A stretch of 64,000 nucleotides of DNA from Asterias rubens (lineage: Eukaryota; Echinodermata; Asteroidea; Forcipulatida; Asteriidae), in the NCBI RefSeq assembly GCF_902459465.1, contig NC_047068.1:7936001-8000000 (forward strand), written 5' to 3'. The notes under the pieces were generated by a model. That model was not told where the DNA came from, did not search any database, and saw nothing but the letters and a program-made list of their open reading frames with translations. A program made the translations under genes and the position numbers. Numbering within the stretch: the stretch's first letter is position 1; each line of letters opens with the position of its first letter. Positions 32,098 through 42,081 of the stretch are shown piece after piece.

Positions 32098-32459
32098 ATT
32101 AAAGGCAGTGGACACTATTGGTAATTTCTCAAAATAATTATTAGCATAAAACCTTACTTGGTGTCGAGTAATGGGGAGAGGTTGATGGTTTAAAATATTG
32201 TGAGAAACGGCTCCCTCTAAAGTGACATAGTTTTCCACGAGTTTGATTTCAAGAACTCAGATTTAGAATTTGAGGTCTCGAAATCAACCGTCTAAACGCA
32301 CACAACTTTGTGTGACAAGGATCTTTTTTCTTTCATTATTATTTCGCAACTTCGACGACCAATATTGAGCTCAAATTTTCACAGGATTGTTATTTTATGC
32401 ATATGTTGAGATTCACCAAATGGTCTTTGACAGTTACCAATAGTGTCCAGTGTCTTTAA
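32098..32459 (+). mobile_element. MITE family A, full length
   Basis: Termini TTAAAGGCAGTGGACACTAT and AGTGTCCAGTGTCTTTAA, with a central dyad near TTTAGAATTTGAGGTCTCG. Confidence 0.85.
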
Positions 32460-32909
32460 GCAGTGAAGGCAATTTACAAGGAACATGTTCATGATTGAAG
32501 TTAACATTGAGAAACAAACTCAATTAAAAGAAATCCTTAATTTGGAGGGCTCGTTGAATACCCATGAATTATGATCATTACTCATTGCATTTAAAAAGAA
32601 AAGCTAGAAAAGGGCAGACCATTTTGAAATGACTTTCAAGAATATTTGTTATAGTTTTATTTTTGTTGATAATACTTGTGTTGATATTTTATATCCGACA
32701 GAGCCTTTCCATTTCCTGTTGGTAGGCCTGTGTACATGGTTTCAATGCATACAGTAGGCCTACATGTCCACAAACAAAGGCCTGCTAACACCATCATAGG
32801 CTGAGCCAGTTTACAAGGTTAAACCTCAAACAAGAAACAGTTTCTTAGAAATGTTTTAATTTAATAACATGATTCATCCATTCAAGCTGACGTTGATAAT
32901 ACCTACCGC

Positions 32910-33238
32910 TAAAGGAAGTGGACACTATTGGTAAATGTCAAAGACCAGTCTTCTCACTTGGTGTATCTCAACATATGCATAAAATAACAAACCTGTGAAT
33001 ATTGGAGCTCAAGTTGAATGCTTTTGGATGGTTGATTTCGAGACCTCAAATTCTAAATCTGAGGTCTCGAAATCAAATTCGTGGAAAATTACCTCTTTCT
33101 CGAAAACTACGTCACTTCAGAGGGAACCGTTTCTTACAATGTTTTATACCATCAACCTCTCCCTATAACTCATTACCAAGTAAATGTTTTATGCTAACAA
33201 GTATTTTGAATAATTGCCAATAGTGTCCACTGCCTTAA
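32910..33238 (+). mobile_element. MITE family A, opposite orientation
   Basis: Tips AAAGGAAGTGGACACTATTG and AGTGTCCACTGCCTTAA. The interior runs in the other direction from the copy at 32098, giving an inverted pair 450 bp apart. Confidence 0.85.
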
Positions 33239-33395
33239 AAAGGTATTACCTAGTGAAATTTAGTTTCCATGCCTCCAGAGAAAAGGATTCCAAACCATGG
33301 TGGTGTACTTCATCAAAGAAAAGGCCATGTCACACGAGGTAATTTACAAAAGCAACCAGTTCCAGGCAATCTCCAATAAATAAAATCCATTCACA

Positions 33396-33401
33396 TTTAT
33401 T
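33396..33401 (-). terminator. candidate polyadenylation signal for EEF2KMT
   Basis: AATAAA on the minus strand, about 600 bases past the stop codon. A weak assignment. Confidence 0.3.
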
Positions 33402-33714
33402 ATTTTCTTGTGGGTAGTGAGTTAAAGCTGGAAGAATGTTTCTTGTGCTGATGAAGTGTTCCTTGTGCAAAAAGTGCAGAGGGTTGCCTCCAGGTTGCCT
33501 GAAAAATTGCCTTACATTTGGGTGGAATGTATTTAAGTAAACACTGCCTTCACCATGCATTACCAGATGCAGTTGTGCTAGGCTGACGTATTGCATTGCG
33601 TTTGTTGACTTTCAGGTATATTATGGGTGTATGTGCACACATTCACCGCGTGACTGTGCGCTTTCATTGTGTGTTGCTTGGGCAGGAGAGCAAAGTGCCC
33701 GTTGTTTGGTCCTC

Positions 33715-33790
33715 TGGGGCTACATCAAGAATCATCTCTAGCCCTGATGTTGGTGGGCTCTCTATTTTGTCAATAGATCGTATTGAATAA
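33715..33790 (-). repeat. SINE fragment
   Basis: It shares GGTGGGCTC and CTATTTTGTCAATA with the SINE at 34290-34440. Confidence 0.45.
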
Positions 33791-34002
33791 CCCCTTTGTT
33801 ACTATGAAAGTTGCCATCTTGGAGGGAAAACATGTGCGCGTCTAAATGCGTACATCCAAGCAACACGCAGTGATCCTTGTTTGATTTCTACGACACACAG
33901 ACGCCATGTTGTAGGGCAGGTTTTTGAATGGTGACTTCATATTCATTACAGTCTAATTCTTTGTTCACATCACTGACCACAGACTGTTTCCTGAGACGAA
34001 TG

Positions 34003-34109
34003 TCACACCGGGAGCCATAGACGTAGAATATGTATACGGCAGCTCCTGTCAAAATGTAGTGTTTTGTGTGCTGGGATCTCCATCTTCTCAGTTGACACAT
34101 GATACTTGT
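34003..34109 (-). CDS. EEF2KMT: EEF2KMT exon 9 and stop
   Basis: The acceptor TATTTTTCAG is followed by KYHVSTEKMEIPAHK and ends FDRSCRIHILRLWLPV then TGA. It aligns in phase with the exon ending at 34865. Confidence 0.82.
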
Positions 34110-37100
34110 CTGAAAAATAGAACCAGACAGAATGTTGTTTTTTGTAAATAATCAACCTGGCTTGTGATTTTTGTTTCAATATTTCTTCCCGATTTCTCAT
34201 TTTGCCTTCAAGGCTGTTCTGAAAGACCTCAAGGAATGAAAGACGTACCCTGCTTTCGGTCAACCTTTTTTCAATATGGGTTGACAGAAAAATTGACTTG
34301 AAGTCAGTGGGACTTGAACCTACAACCACTGGATTGGCGTATGGGTGCTCTACCAACTCAGCTATCTAACCCCGATATTGGTGGGCTCCCTATTTTGTCA
34401 ATATCTTTGTTCGGGGGTGCTAGTTTTTCTTAGTTCAACCCAAAATTATTAAAGAATAAAAGTTATAAAGGCACTGGACACTATTGGTAATTACTCAAAA
34501 TAGTTGTAAGCATATAAACCTACTTGGTAATGAGCAATGGAGAGCTGTTGATAGTATAAAACATTATGAGAAACGGCTCCCTCTGAAGTAATGTAGTATT
34601 TGAGAAATAAGTAATTTCTCGCTAAAATATTTGAATTAAATTCCAGACCTCAGCTTAGGTCTCGAATTCAAGCATCCAAAAGCACACAACTTGTGCGACT
34701 AGGGAGTTTTCTTCCATTATTCTTTTGCAACTTTGACGATCAGTCAAGTTCAAATTTTCACAGGTTTGTTATTTTATGCATATGTTGAGATACACCAAGT
34801 GAGAAAACTGGTCTTTGACAATTACCAAAGGTTTCTAGTGCACTTTACAGTTTGAGATTCATACCAAGAGCCTGCAAGAATGCCCAGTAAGTGTCTTCAT
34901 TTCTTATGGTGGATGCAATAAAGGCAGTTGGTCTTCCTTGGCCATCTCCTTGACATCTTAACAACAGACGGAGAAGACGAACTAAATGCTCAATAATTCT
35001 CGGGTCGAAAACCACGTCTGTAAAGATAAAATATAATAACTTGTCAAGCTACATGTATTGGAATTACTTACAGTGGCTATGAGATCTTGTTCATATACCT
35101 TTAGGACAAGCACCTAATTTCTGCGCTAGCCTTGTAGGTGTGGAAGGCCTAGTTACGTGAAGTATGCACCCACACAAGCCAAAATTCCTAGCTAAACTGT
35201 GAAATACACTTGACGTAAGTGCAGAATTTCCTGCTTCCGCAAGCGCTTATTCTTTGCTTACGGTAAGCAGAGCCATGAATTTGGGCCCACATGTGAAACT
35301 AATCTGCAGGTTTGCAAACTTCTTGGAAACTTAGTGAAGCTTGCGAGTACTTACCTGCAGCTAGTATAACTCCAGCATTCAATCTTTGCAAATCATTCTT
35401 TTCAAAAGCCTTCCAGTCAATGCACTCAACAGAAATGTCTGGAATCCTGTCTCCTTTTGTATCTTCAGTATCAATCTCAGGCGCTACACTACCCTGTTCA
35501 GGATCACCTAAATCCCAAGGATTATAGAGAAGGTGAAAGAATGATTTGTATGTACACTAAAAAACACTGAGCTTCTGAAAAATATGGCTTCTGAAATGGT
35601 GGAATTTTAAACCTAAGGATGTTGTTAAGAACAAAGAAAATCATGACCATTGACAACCTTAAGTATTTATTTATATTTATATATTTTGTTATCAATTCTG
35701 GTGTGAGACCAAGGATTTTCAGAAAAGAAACCTAAAGCATTCTACTTGCCAAGAACCCCATGAAGAGAAGATAAATATAATAATAATAATACCAATTTTG
35801 AATTGAATTCAATTTAATTGAGTGAAAGAACGGTTTGAATAACAAGAAACACTGTGATAACCCCACACAAAATAATTGACCCCGGCAGGATTCAAACCAG
35901 GGTCTTAGAGATGGAAGGTGGGAAAGACTGTTCCAGGATTAAGCCGGTTCGTACTTCCTGCCAGTGCTTCAAGCTAAGCAAATTTGGCGTCGCAGTTGTC
36001 ACTTATCCAAATTCGAAGTTGTGAATTTGTGGCCCTCAAAGTTGGCATTCAGGAACCATGCTCAAAGTGTTTTCTAAAAGCAATGTTTACATACTTTCAT
36101 CACACATTGTCTTGTTATGTCAAGTTACTCTAATCAAGGTTCCAGGTTAATTTGAATGGACCAAACAAGATGGCGGCATTATCACAATAGTCGTACGATA
36201 CAGTGCTTCATGCTTCATAACTGATGAACAAGCAACGATAATAAGACCCTTTTCGAAACCGCTTCTTTGGCTCCAGTTTTGGCTAAGGCTAGCTTGGCCC
36301 CGTGGTTGTTTTGATAACTGCGCGTATTTGCATACGTGCTCAGGGCTTCAGACGAGAGAACTGAGCTTGAAGCCAGTGATTCAAAGCCAGTGATTCGAAA
36401 AGAGCCTTAGAATGATACAAACCTGGTACATTGATTGCAATGCTTCATAACTGATGAACAAGCAACGATAATAAGACCCTTTTCGAAACCGCTTCTTTGG
36501 CTCCAGTTTTGGCTAAGGCTAGCTTGGCCCCGTGGTTGTTTTGATAACTGCGCGTATTTGCATACGTGCTCAGGGCTTCAGACGAGAGAACTGAGCTTGA
36601 AGCCAGTGATTCGAAAAGAGCCTTAGAATGATACAAACCTGGTACATTGATTGCAATGTTCTCCTTGAGGCCCTTTAGCACACTGTCATGACAGTCGGAG
36701 AATATGTATCCATTAGGCTGGCAGGTCTTGCAGATGGTGAGTCCGGTGAGGCCCATGCCGCTGCCAAGCTCAAGAATGGTTCTAGAAACAAAAGTACAAA
36801 TCACATCTGAAATTGACCGAACTAAAACTTTGGATGAGCATTTTGGTAGAAGCCGCTTGCGTGCGATTATGGGCATATTTGAACAAGTTGCTTGCGGCCA
36901 CTACGGGCATTCTGGTACAAGCCGCTTGTGGGTCGTTATGGGCATTCTGGTACAAGCCACTTATGGCTGCTATATGGGCATTCTGGTACAAGCCGATTGC
37001 GACCGTTATAATTGGCATTTTGGTACAAGCCACTTGTGGCCACTATGTGGCCATTTTGGTAAAAGCCACTTGTGATCATATTAATGGGCATTTTGGTACA

Positions 37101-40100
37101 AGCCATAGTGGCCATTTTGGTAAAAGCCGCTTGTGATGTATGGTCGTTTTGGTACAGCCACTTGTGGCCACTACTTTGCAATTTGTTACAAGCCATTTGT
37201 GGCCTCTAAGCTTATAGGGGCATTCGGTACAAACCACTTACCTCTGCTATATGGTTACTTTGGTCCAAGCCAATTGCGACCATTATAATGGGCATTATAA
37301 TGGCCACATATAGCCCTATATAGGCATTTTTGTGGCCACAATATGGCAAATTTTGCACAAGCCACTTGTGATTCTGTTTTAGAATGTCTGCTATATGGGC
37401 ACTGTGGTACAAGCTGGTTAAGGCTGCTATTGTCTTTAATAAGGGACAGTTTACTTCTTACCTCCCAGATAATGCATCTTTGTTTTCCATCGCCCATTCA
37501 GCAAGGAGTCCGGCCGCTGGCCAGGTATTCAGACCAGTTGTTCCTTCTGAGATCATCTTCACAGATTCTTTAAGAGTCACTGAAGTGTCATTTGTGTTGG
37601 ACTAGGGTGGCCGAATGAATAAAAATCAACCAAATAGTGACATTAATATTAATTTGATTTAATTTATAAGTTCTGGTTGTGAGGCCAAAGCCCCTTTAGA
37701 AAAGAGAACTTAATCACTGTACTAGCCAAGAACCCAATGGAGAGAAAGACAAGGAAGTTTATGTTTTAGACGTGAGAGGTACATGTAACACCAGAGAATT
37801 ATTCCAGTGAAAATCTATGCAGCAGGCATTGACTGAAAACCCAATCAACAAAGTGCTGCCGGTGGGATTTGAACCGGAGTTCCAGAGGTGGAAGGCAATG
37901 TAAGATAACACGACCCCCATCTGACAAAGTTTCTAAGACCATCTCAACTCCCTGTGAAGTACTATGCCAATTCCACCCATTCAGCCGTGTGTTTTATTTG
38001 AAGTCTTCTTCTGGATGGTAAACAAGTGCATCCCTGTTGGCTGCCATCGCTCACGGGGTATAGATGTATTTTATTTATTTTATTTTAATTCTTCGGACAA
38101 AAAAAAAGGAGCAAAACAATAAAACAAGCACAGGCCGTCCAGGGAAGGGCAAAAGTCCAAAAACTGTCATCAAAAAAGATGTGCCCTCCCAGACCTAGCT
38201 CATAAAAAATACACATTTATATACTGTACATTAAACATTACAGATCAAGTACATAAATCAAAAGGTGACTGGTTCAAGTCCCGCTCTAGTCAATTTTTAC
38301 GCTTTGAAAATGGTGTGCATTAAAACATGTAGTCTAATGACAAACCTTTGCCGACCCAAAATAAATTGTGAAATGTTCACCACATCTCACCAGTAAGTAT
38401 GTTCTGTAGCATTCATCATTCGTCTCAGATTTGGAACTACTCAACAATGCTGTGTACACCTCATATAGATCATCTCCAATCTCATAGTATTTTGCTTCAC
38501 ACTGTTAATGAAAACAGAAGAAAGAGAAAAAATACAAGCTGTTTCAAGACAAAATACTTTTTTTTCATCAAGAGACCTGAAGGAAAGGTGTTTTCAAAAT
38601 CTATAATTTCCTTTTCCCACAGGTCAGTCTAATTTTAACTTTTGCTCTCTTCCCACCTTTGGTTTTGTCCTTTGTGGTGAAACCAGCCCCTTTCTGGACT
38701 TTGCCTACCCACCCCCCAGTTTCTCATCCTTCATTGCTCATCATCCGTTGCTTTTTCTGTCTGCTTTCTGGCTCTCTCTGACTCTCTCCTTTTTCTTTCA
38801 TTTCTTTCCACTTGAATGCTTCTGTTGCACCAAGCCTGATTTCATATTGCTGAAAATTTCCCTGCTTAGCAGAAACGAGAAGGATACCAGTCACAAATTG
38901 CAACAGTGACATAGTATATGCTGGGTACCGTATTCTGGTAAGTATAATTATTTGGTGCTTAGCTGGTTTTTTTTTTATTTCTTATACTTGCCTGTTGAAT
39001 AAGCGTCTTCAGAAATGCCTCTTGGTATTTTACTGATGGAGGATGTTTTCGAGCTATGGCAGATTTTATCGTCTGAAAAAGGAAGAACACACAAGAAAAA
39101 TCCTTTAAGAGTTAGGTATCTCAAATCTGAGACTTTACTCGATTTGATTTTGATGACTTGTTGACAATCAACATTCAGAAGTAACTACTGCTTTGGGTTT
39201 TCTTTTTGGCTTATACTTTGATCTGTTAGAAGTGAGATTTATTCAAAAACTGAAAGAAACACTGAAAATTTGCGAAATTTACAACAATGCCAGGGATTAA
39301 GATGAAACACCAAAATGCAACTGTGATGATGATAGACTCTAAATAATGAAGAGAAAAGAAGAAGCATTTAAGAAGATCAAATTACCATTTTCAGCAAATC
39401 TGTTTGTGATTCCACACTTTGAAAAAGTTCATCTGCATTTTCCAGTCCCTGTTGGTTTCAGTAAATAAGAAAGATCAAAATAAGTGGCGGATTAACTTTG
39501 ATAAACTGCACCAAGAAGATGTTTAAACGATGTTTCCCCTTCATCCTCCCTACTCCCAGAGATGGAGCTAATTATCATGAGGTTTTCGCTATCGACTCAT
39601 CTCCAACAATCACATTCAACCACATCAACAAGAGGTCATGGCTCCCGATTCACAACCCCACATTTACCAGCTCTTCAGTGTACGCCAGCTCTTACTTCCC
39701 ACACACCATCCGGGACTGGAACAACCTCCCAGATGATCCTACGGCATACCGTCCCTTGACGCTTTCAAACTGGCGTTAAGGGACCTCCGACTGAAGTAAC
39801 CTCATCTCCAGCGTTTTTACTCGCACCTGTACATAATTCTATCTGCACCTGACACAAATTCCTGTTGCCTAAGTCAACCCATGCGCTCACACGCAGTGCG
39901 TACATCTTCAATCACTTGAAGGATGCACTTTACAAGGAAGAAGAAGAAGAACAACCAAAGATGTCCCTGCCACCATAGACCCAGTAACTGGGGCGCTGTA
40001 TTCCTTTTTTTCGAAATTTTGACATATCGGTAGACACTTATCGATAGCAAGACCAATAATGTCAAAATGTCGAAAATAAGGAATACAGCACCCCAGTTAC

Positions 40101-40447
40101 TGGGTCGCTTCTGCCACCACTTGTTTACAATTTTTAATAAGGATATCTCATTGACTTTTTTGAGTAAATTAGATTCTAATTTATTTCAAAAAGAATGAAA
40201 AAAGTGGTGGCAGATACGGTACCCCGCCCCCATCGCCCCCCCCCCCCCCACCCCACCCTCCCCTCCTGTTCTGTACCTGAACCAGTCTTGAAATGAATGG
40301 GCCCCAACCAAAATAGTTGTATTATCATTTTGTTTATAAAATAATATTCCACAAAGGATATACCATCTTGCGGACGGGTGACATTGCAAGGAACTGGGCT
40401 GATACAGTTGAGAGATTCGTCACATCTTCCATCTTAAAGTCAGTCAT
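34003..40447 (-). CDS. EEF2KMT: EEF2KMT / FAM86: eEF2-lysine methyltransferase, 344 aa
   Basis: Nine minus-strand exons: 40364-40447, 39386-39448, 38992-39072, 38391-38501, 37462-37601, 36639-36781, 35355-35507, 34865-35017, 34003-34109. They join without a frame break into 345 codons including TGA; the human protein has 330 residues. The seven-beta-strand methyltransferase signature ELGSGMGLTG at 164-173 binds S-adenosylmethionine. SDCHD (188-192) is the acidic end of the second strand, and AADVVFDP (257-264) matches the family's substrate-side AADVLYCP. HPPSVKYQ and GTTGLNTW are further FAM86 blocks. Known role: methylation of a lysine in translation elongation factor 2 in the cytosol. One intron is GC-AG. 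A MITE, SINEs, a minisatellite and a 230-bp duplication lie in its introns. The first exon is the least certain. It is divergent from the ZSWIM3-like gene. Confidence 0.93.
34290..34440 (-). mobile_element. tRNA-derived SINE
   Basis: The minus strand reads TAGCTGAGTTGGTAGAGCAC, then GTAGGTTCAAGTCCCAC, the A and B boxes at normal spacing. A shared flank CAATATCTTTGTTCGGGG lies upstream. It is within EEF2KMT intron 8. Confidence 0.7.
34466..34848 (+). mobile_element. MITE family A in EEF2KMT intron 8
   Basis: Tips TAAAGGCACTGGACACTATT and TCTAGTGCACTTTA. Its edge is 17 bp from the splice donor of exon 8. Confidence 0.8.
34865..35017 (-). CDS. EEF2KMT: EEF2KMT exon 8
   Basis: It encodes VVFDPRIIEHLVRLLRLL, then TAFIASTIRNEDTYWAFLQA. 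The donor CTTG|GTATGA is in phase 1. Without splicing the frame would hit TAA at the MITE edge. Confidence 0.88.
35165..35295. repeat. palindromic repeat family D, diverged
   Basis: GCGCTTATTCTTTGCTTACG and GGTAAGCAGAGCCATGAATT, followed by TGGGCCCA, resemble the family D ends seen at 61684-61862. Confidence 0.45.
35355..35507 (-). CDS. EEF2KMT: EEF2KMT exon 7
   Basis: It encodes an acidic linker and IPDISVECIDWKAFEKNDL, then LNAGVILAA. The donor CTGCAG|GTAAGT is a perfect consensus. Confidence 0.88.
35690..35945 (-). repeat. SINE-like repeat
   Basis: GGCAGGATTCAAACCAGG is an inverted B box. TTGCCAAGAACCCCATG and GGAAGGTGGGAAAGAC are shared in order with 37675-37930. Confidence 0.5.
36211..36656 (+). 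repeat. recent 230-bp tandem duplication across an exon-intron border
   Basis: The unit 36211-36440 is repeated at 36441-36656 almost without change. The second copy lacks a 14-bp internal repeat around CAAAGCCAGTGATT. The unit includes the last ~20 coding bases and splice donor of EEF2KMT exon 6, so a spare donor exists near 36419. Confidence 0.92.
36639..36781 (-). CDS. EEF2KMT: EEF2KMT exon 6 (SAM-binding motif)
   Basis: It encodes TILELGSGMGLTGLTICK, then the Cys-Gln-Pro loop and GYIFSDCHDSVLKGLKENI. The acceptor is TTTGTTTCTAG and the donor CCAG|GTTTGT. Confidence 0.93.
36838..37440 (+). repeat. diverged minisatellite in EEF2KMT intron 5
   Basis: About 15 units of 32-48 bp contain GGGCATTTTGGTACAAGCCA and CTTGTGGCCACTAT. 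Unit length and sequence drift along the array. Confidence 0.85.
37462..37601 (-). CDS. EEF2KMT: EEF2KMT exon 5
   Basis: It encodes NDTSVTLKESVKMISEGTTG, LNTWPAAGLLAEWAMENK; compare the human SESTAIIS-type and TTGLVTW-type blocks. The donor GGGAG|GTAAGA is in phase 2. Confidence 0.92.
37675..37930 (-). repeat. SINE-like repeat
   Basis: An inverted B box GGTGGGATTTGAACCGGAG lies near 37860. It is the same family as 35690-35945. Confidence 0.5.
38391..38501 (-). CDS. EEF2KMT: EEF2KMT exon 4
   Basis: Thirty-seven codons including EIGDDLYEVYTALLSSS and ECYRTYLL, matching the family DELYEALAETL-type helix. Confidence 0.9.
38992..39072 (-). CDS. EEF2KMT: EEF2KMT exon 3
   Basis: It encodes IARKHPPSVKYQEAFLKTLI. 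HPPSVKY is a FAM86 hallmark. The donor is CAACAG|GCAAGT, a GC-type donor with otherwise perfect consensus. Confidence 0.9.
39386..39448 (-). CDS. EEF2KMT: EEF2KMT exon 2
   Basis: Twenty-one codons, ENADELFQSVESQTDLLKM, between acceptor CAACAG and donor AAAATG|GTAATT. Too short for an ORF scan. Frame fits both neighbours. Confidence 0.8.
39490..39900 (+). pseudogene. LINE ORF2 C-terminal fragment
   Basis: The plus-strand frame gives SSVYASSYFPHTIRDWNNLP, the conserved SYFPxTIRDWNxLP end of a non-LTR retrotransposon. A frameshift follows, then LALRDLRLK. It lies antisense inside EEF2KMT intron 1. Confidence 0.82.
39977..40106. mobile_element. palindromic MITE, ~28-bp ends
   Basis: AGACCCAGTAACTGGGGCGC and its near-exact complement bound 130 bp. 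The arms continue through TGTATTCC and CGAAATTTTGACAT. Confidence 0.85.
40364..40447 (-). CDS. EEF2KMT: EEF2KMT exon 1 with start codon
   Basis: ATG at 40447 opens MTDFKMEDVTNLSTV, then AQFLAMSPVRKM, and ends at donor ATG|GTATAT in phase 0. FLAMSPVRK resembles the RRFLAARTLR segment of the human N-terminus. An in-frame TGA lies eight codons upstream, which fixes this as the first start in the exon. Confidence 0.68.
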
Positions 40448-41749
40448 GACTGAGACTTGGGACAGAGGTCACTGCGCTGCCCTCTCCAAAACAACGGGCT
40501 GGTGGTGGACCCCGGGTTGGGCGCCTGTTTTTTGTAAAGGGCGCCGCCGGAGACAACTCGACCATGCGGAGGATTTAATTAACCTGTCAAGCTCAAAGTA
40601 AAAAACCCACGCAAGTAAAAAGACTGCGCGCGCAGAACTTATGTACTTAACGTGGCAGCTTTGAAATTTGCGCAGGCGAATTCCAATCTTGCGCGGATGT
40701 CTACTTTGCGCTCATGACATCCATGTGTTGACGTTTTTTACTTTAAAGCAGACAGAGGAAGCAATGTCGGGGAAAGAGTGGTCCTTTTCCAAGTAAAGAA
40801 ATAGAGCTGAAACTGCTAGCCTTGTTTGTGAAAGACGGGTAAGAGTAGGATAGTTTATTTGATACAATTTACTGTTGTAATTTTGACTATAATATACTTC
40901 GGAAAGGGTACAAAATACCGAAGAGCCAAACAAAAAAATGTGCTTGTGTCACACATGTCACCAGTCATCAGTCAGATGGAGAGAGTAGTCAGACTCGGAT
41001 CCAGTCAGAGTCGCGCAATGACCACCAATTGACTCTCTGGTGGAATCGGGTGAGGGGAGTATGTTGGGGTGTGCATGGAGGAAGTGGGGTATAATAAGGG
41101 GATCATGGATGTAGCTCAGCTCAGAGCTCAGAGGCACATCAAATTTGTTATATCTTTACTTTTGATGACCCAACAAATTGAATATACCGCAATTAGTGTC
41201 ATCATCATGCTACCTCCATGATCCATGTGTAAAGTTTTCGGCACCTTGACTTCGAGTTCGTGCTGCACCGGCTGATAGGTCATTGGCCACCAACCTCCTA
41301 GTTTAGCCTCAAGGATCAACCCACTGAAGACTGAAGAATATTGAAATATGAAATGGCAATTGTTGTTGTAGGCCTATTTTGTAAAATTATTTGTTGTTGA
41401 ATTGATTGCTTTGGAGATGGGTGCAATGATTTTGGCTTGGTAAAGGGTTTCTGATTCAGTTAAGTCTTGCAGGACAGCAACACCGGACAGATACAACGTA
41501 GCTAAAACACTAGAATGGAGTAGGTTAAGTCCAGTTTGTAGCCTGTTGCAAGTGATCATTGAACGCTGATTATGCTTTTTTAGGCTCTGCTGTTTATCCT
41601 CTTTTCTAGTTGCGAAATATAACCCTCCTTCACTGTCGGGAGGAGGGTTACGTTATCACAACTACCTTATTTACAATTTCTCTTTCACTCAGTAACTGTT
41701 TGATTTCTTTATTTTGAATTAATTTGACCTAGAACAACTCACTATAGCC
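40448..41749. promoter_or_regulatory. shared intergenic region of divergent EEF2KMT and ZSWIM3-like genes
   Basis: About 1.3 kb separates the two start codons. GC content rises around 40490-40560 and 40620-40720 (GCGCGCGCAG). No clear TATA box was seen. The palindrome at 41608-41663 lies near the ZSWIM3-like start. A bidirectional promoter is inference. Confidence 0.35.
41608..41663. repeat. short palindrome, second copy
   Basis: AGTTGCGAAATATAACCCTCC pairs with GGAGGGTTACGTTATCACAACT with a few mismatches. It is the same element as 7083-7140 and ends 87 bp before the ZSWIM3-like ATG. Confidence 0.8.
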
Positions 41750-42081
41750 ATGCGTGCATCGACCTCCAAAACGGCAGACGAGCCAGTCAATTCAGGCGAA
41801 CTTCATGATATCCTTGAAATTGGAAGGAAGTTTGACTCGATGGAAGATGTGGAGCAAGCCCTTAAAGACTTTGAAGCGGCGACCTTGGCACAGTTCATCA
41901 AGAGAGATTCTAGGACGATTGAGAGCTCGAGGAGAAGACTTCCAAGTCGGCCGTTGAAAGACAGCCTTAAGTATTATGCGGTCACCTTCAGTTGCGTCCA
42001 TCAGGGTCAGCCTTGCATGGTTTCCAAGGGACGCAAACGGAAAAGGAAATCACAGAGAATCGGGTGTCCTGCACTGATTCG
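41750..42081 (+). CDS. ZSWIM3: ZSWIM3-like exon 1
   Basis: The start ATGCGTGCATCG is followed by FDSMEDVEQALKDFEAATL and a basic KGRKRKRKSQR patch. The donor ATTCG|GTAAGA is in phase 2. Confidence 0.9.

Noticed and set aside
34290-34440. Functional tRNA genes here and at 4505, 5366, 8005, 21985 and 44332
   Set aside because: A and B boxes are visible but anticodon stems or acceptor pairing fail, and the same flanks recur at other sites, as in SINEs.
34846-34848. EEF2KMT stop codon supplied by the MITE edge
   Set aside because: A donor (CTTG|GTATGA) lies just before it, and an in-phase last exon at 34003-34109 with family-like sequence explains the end better.
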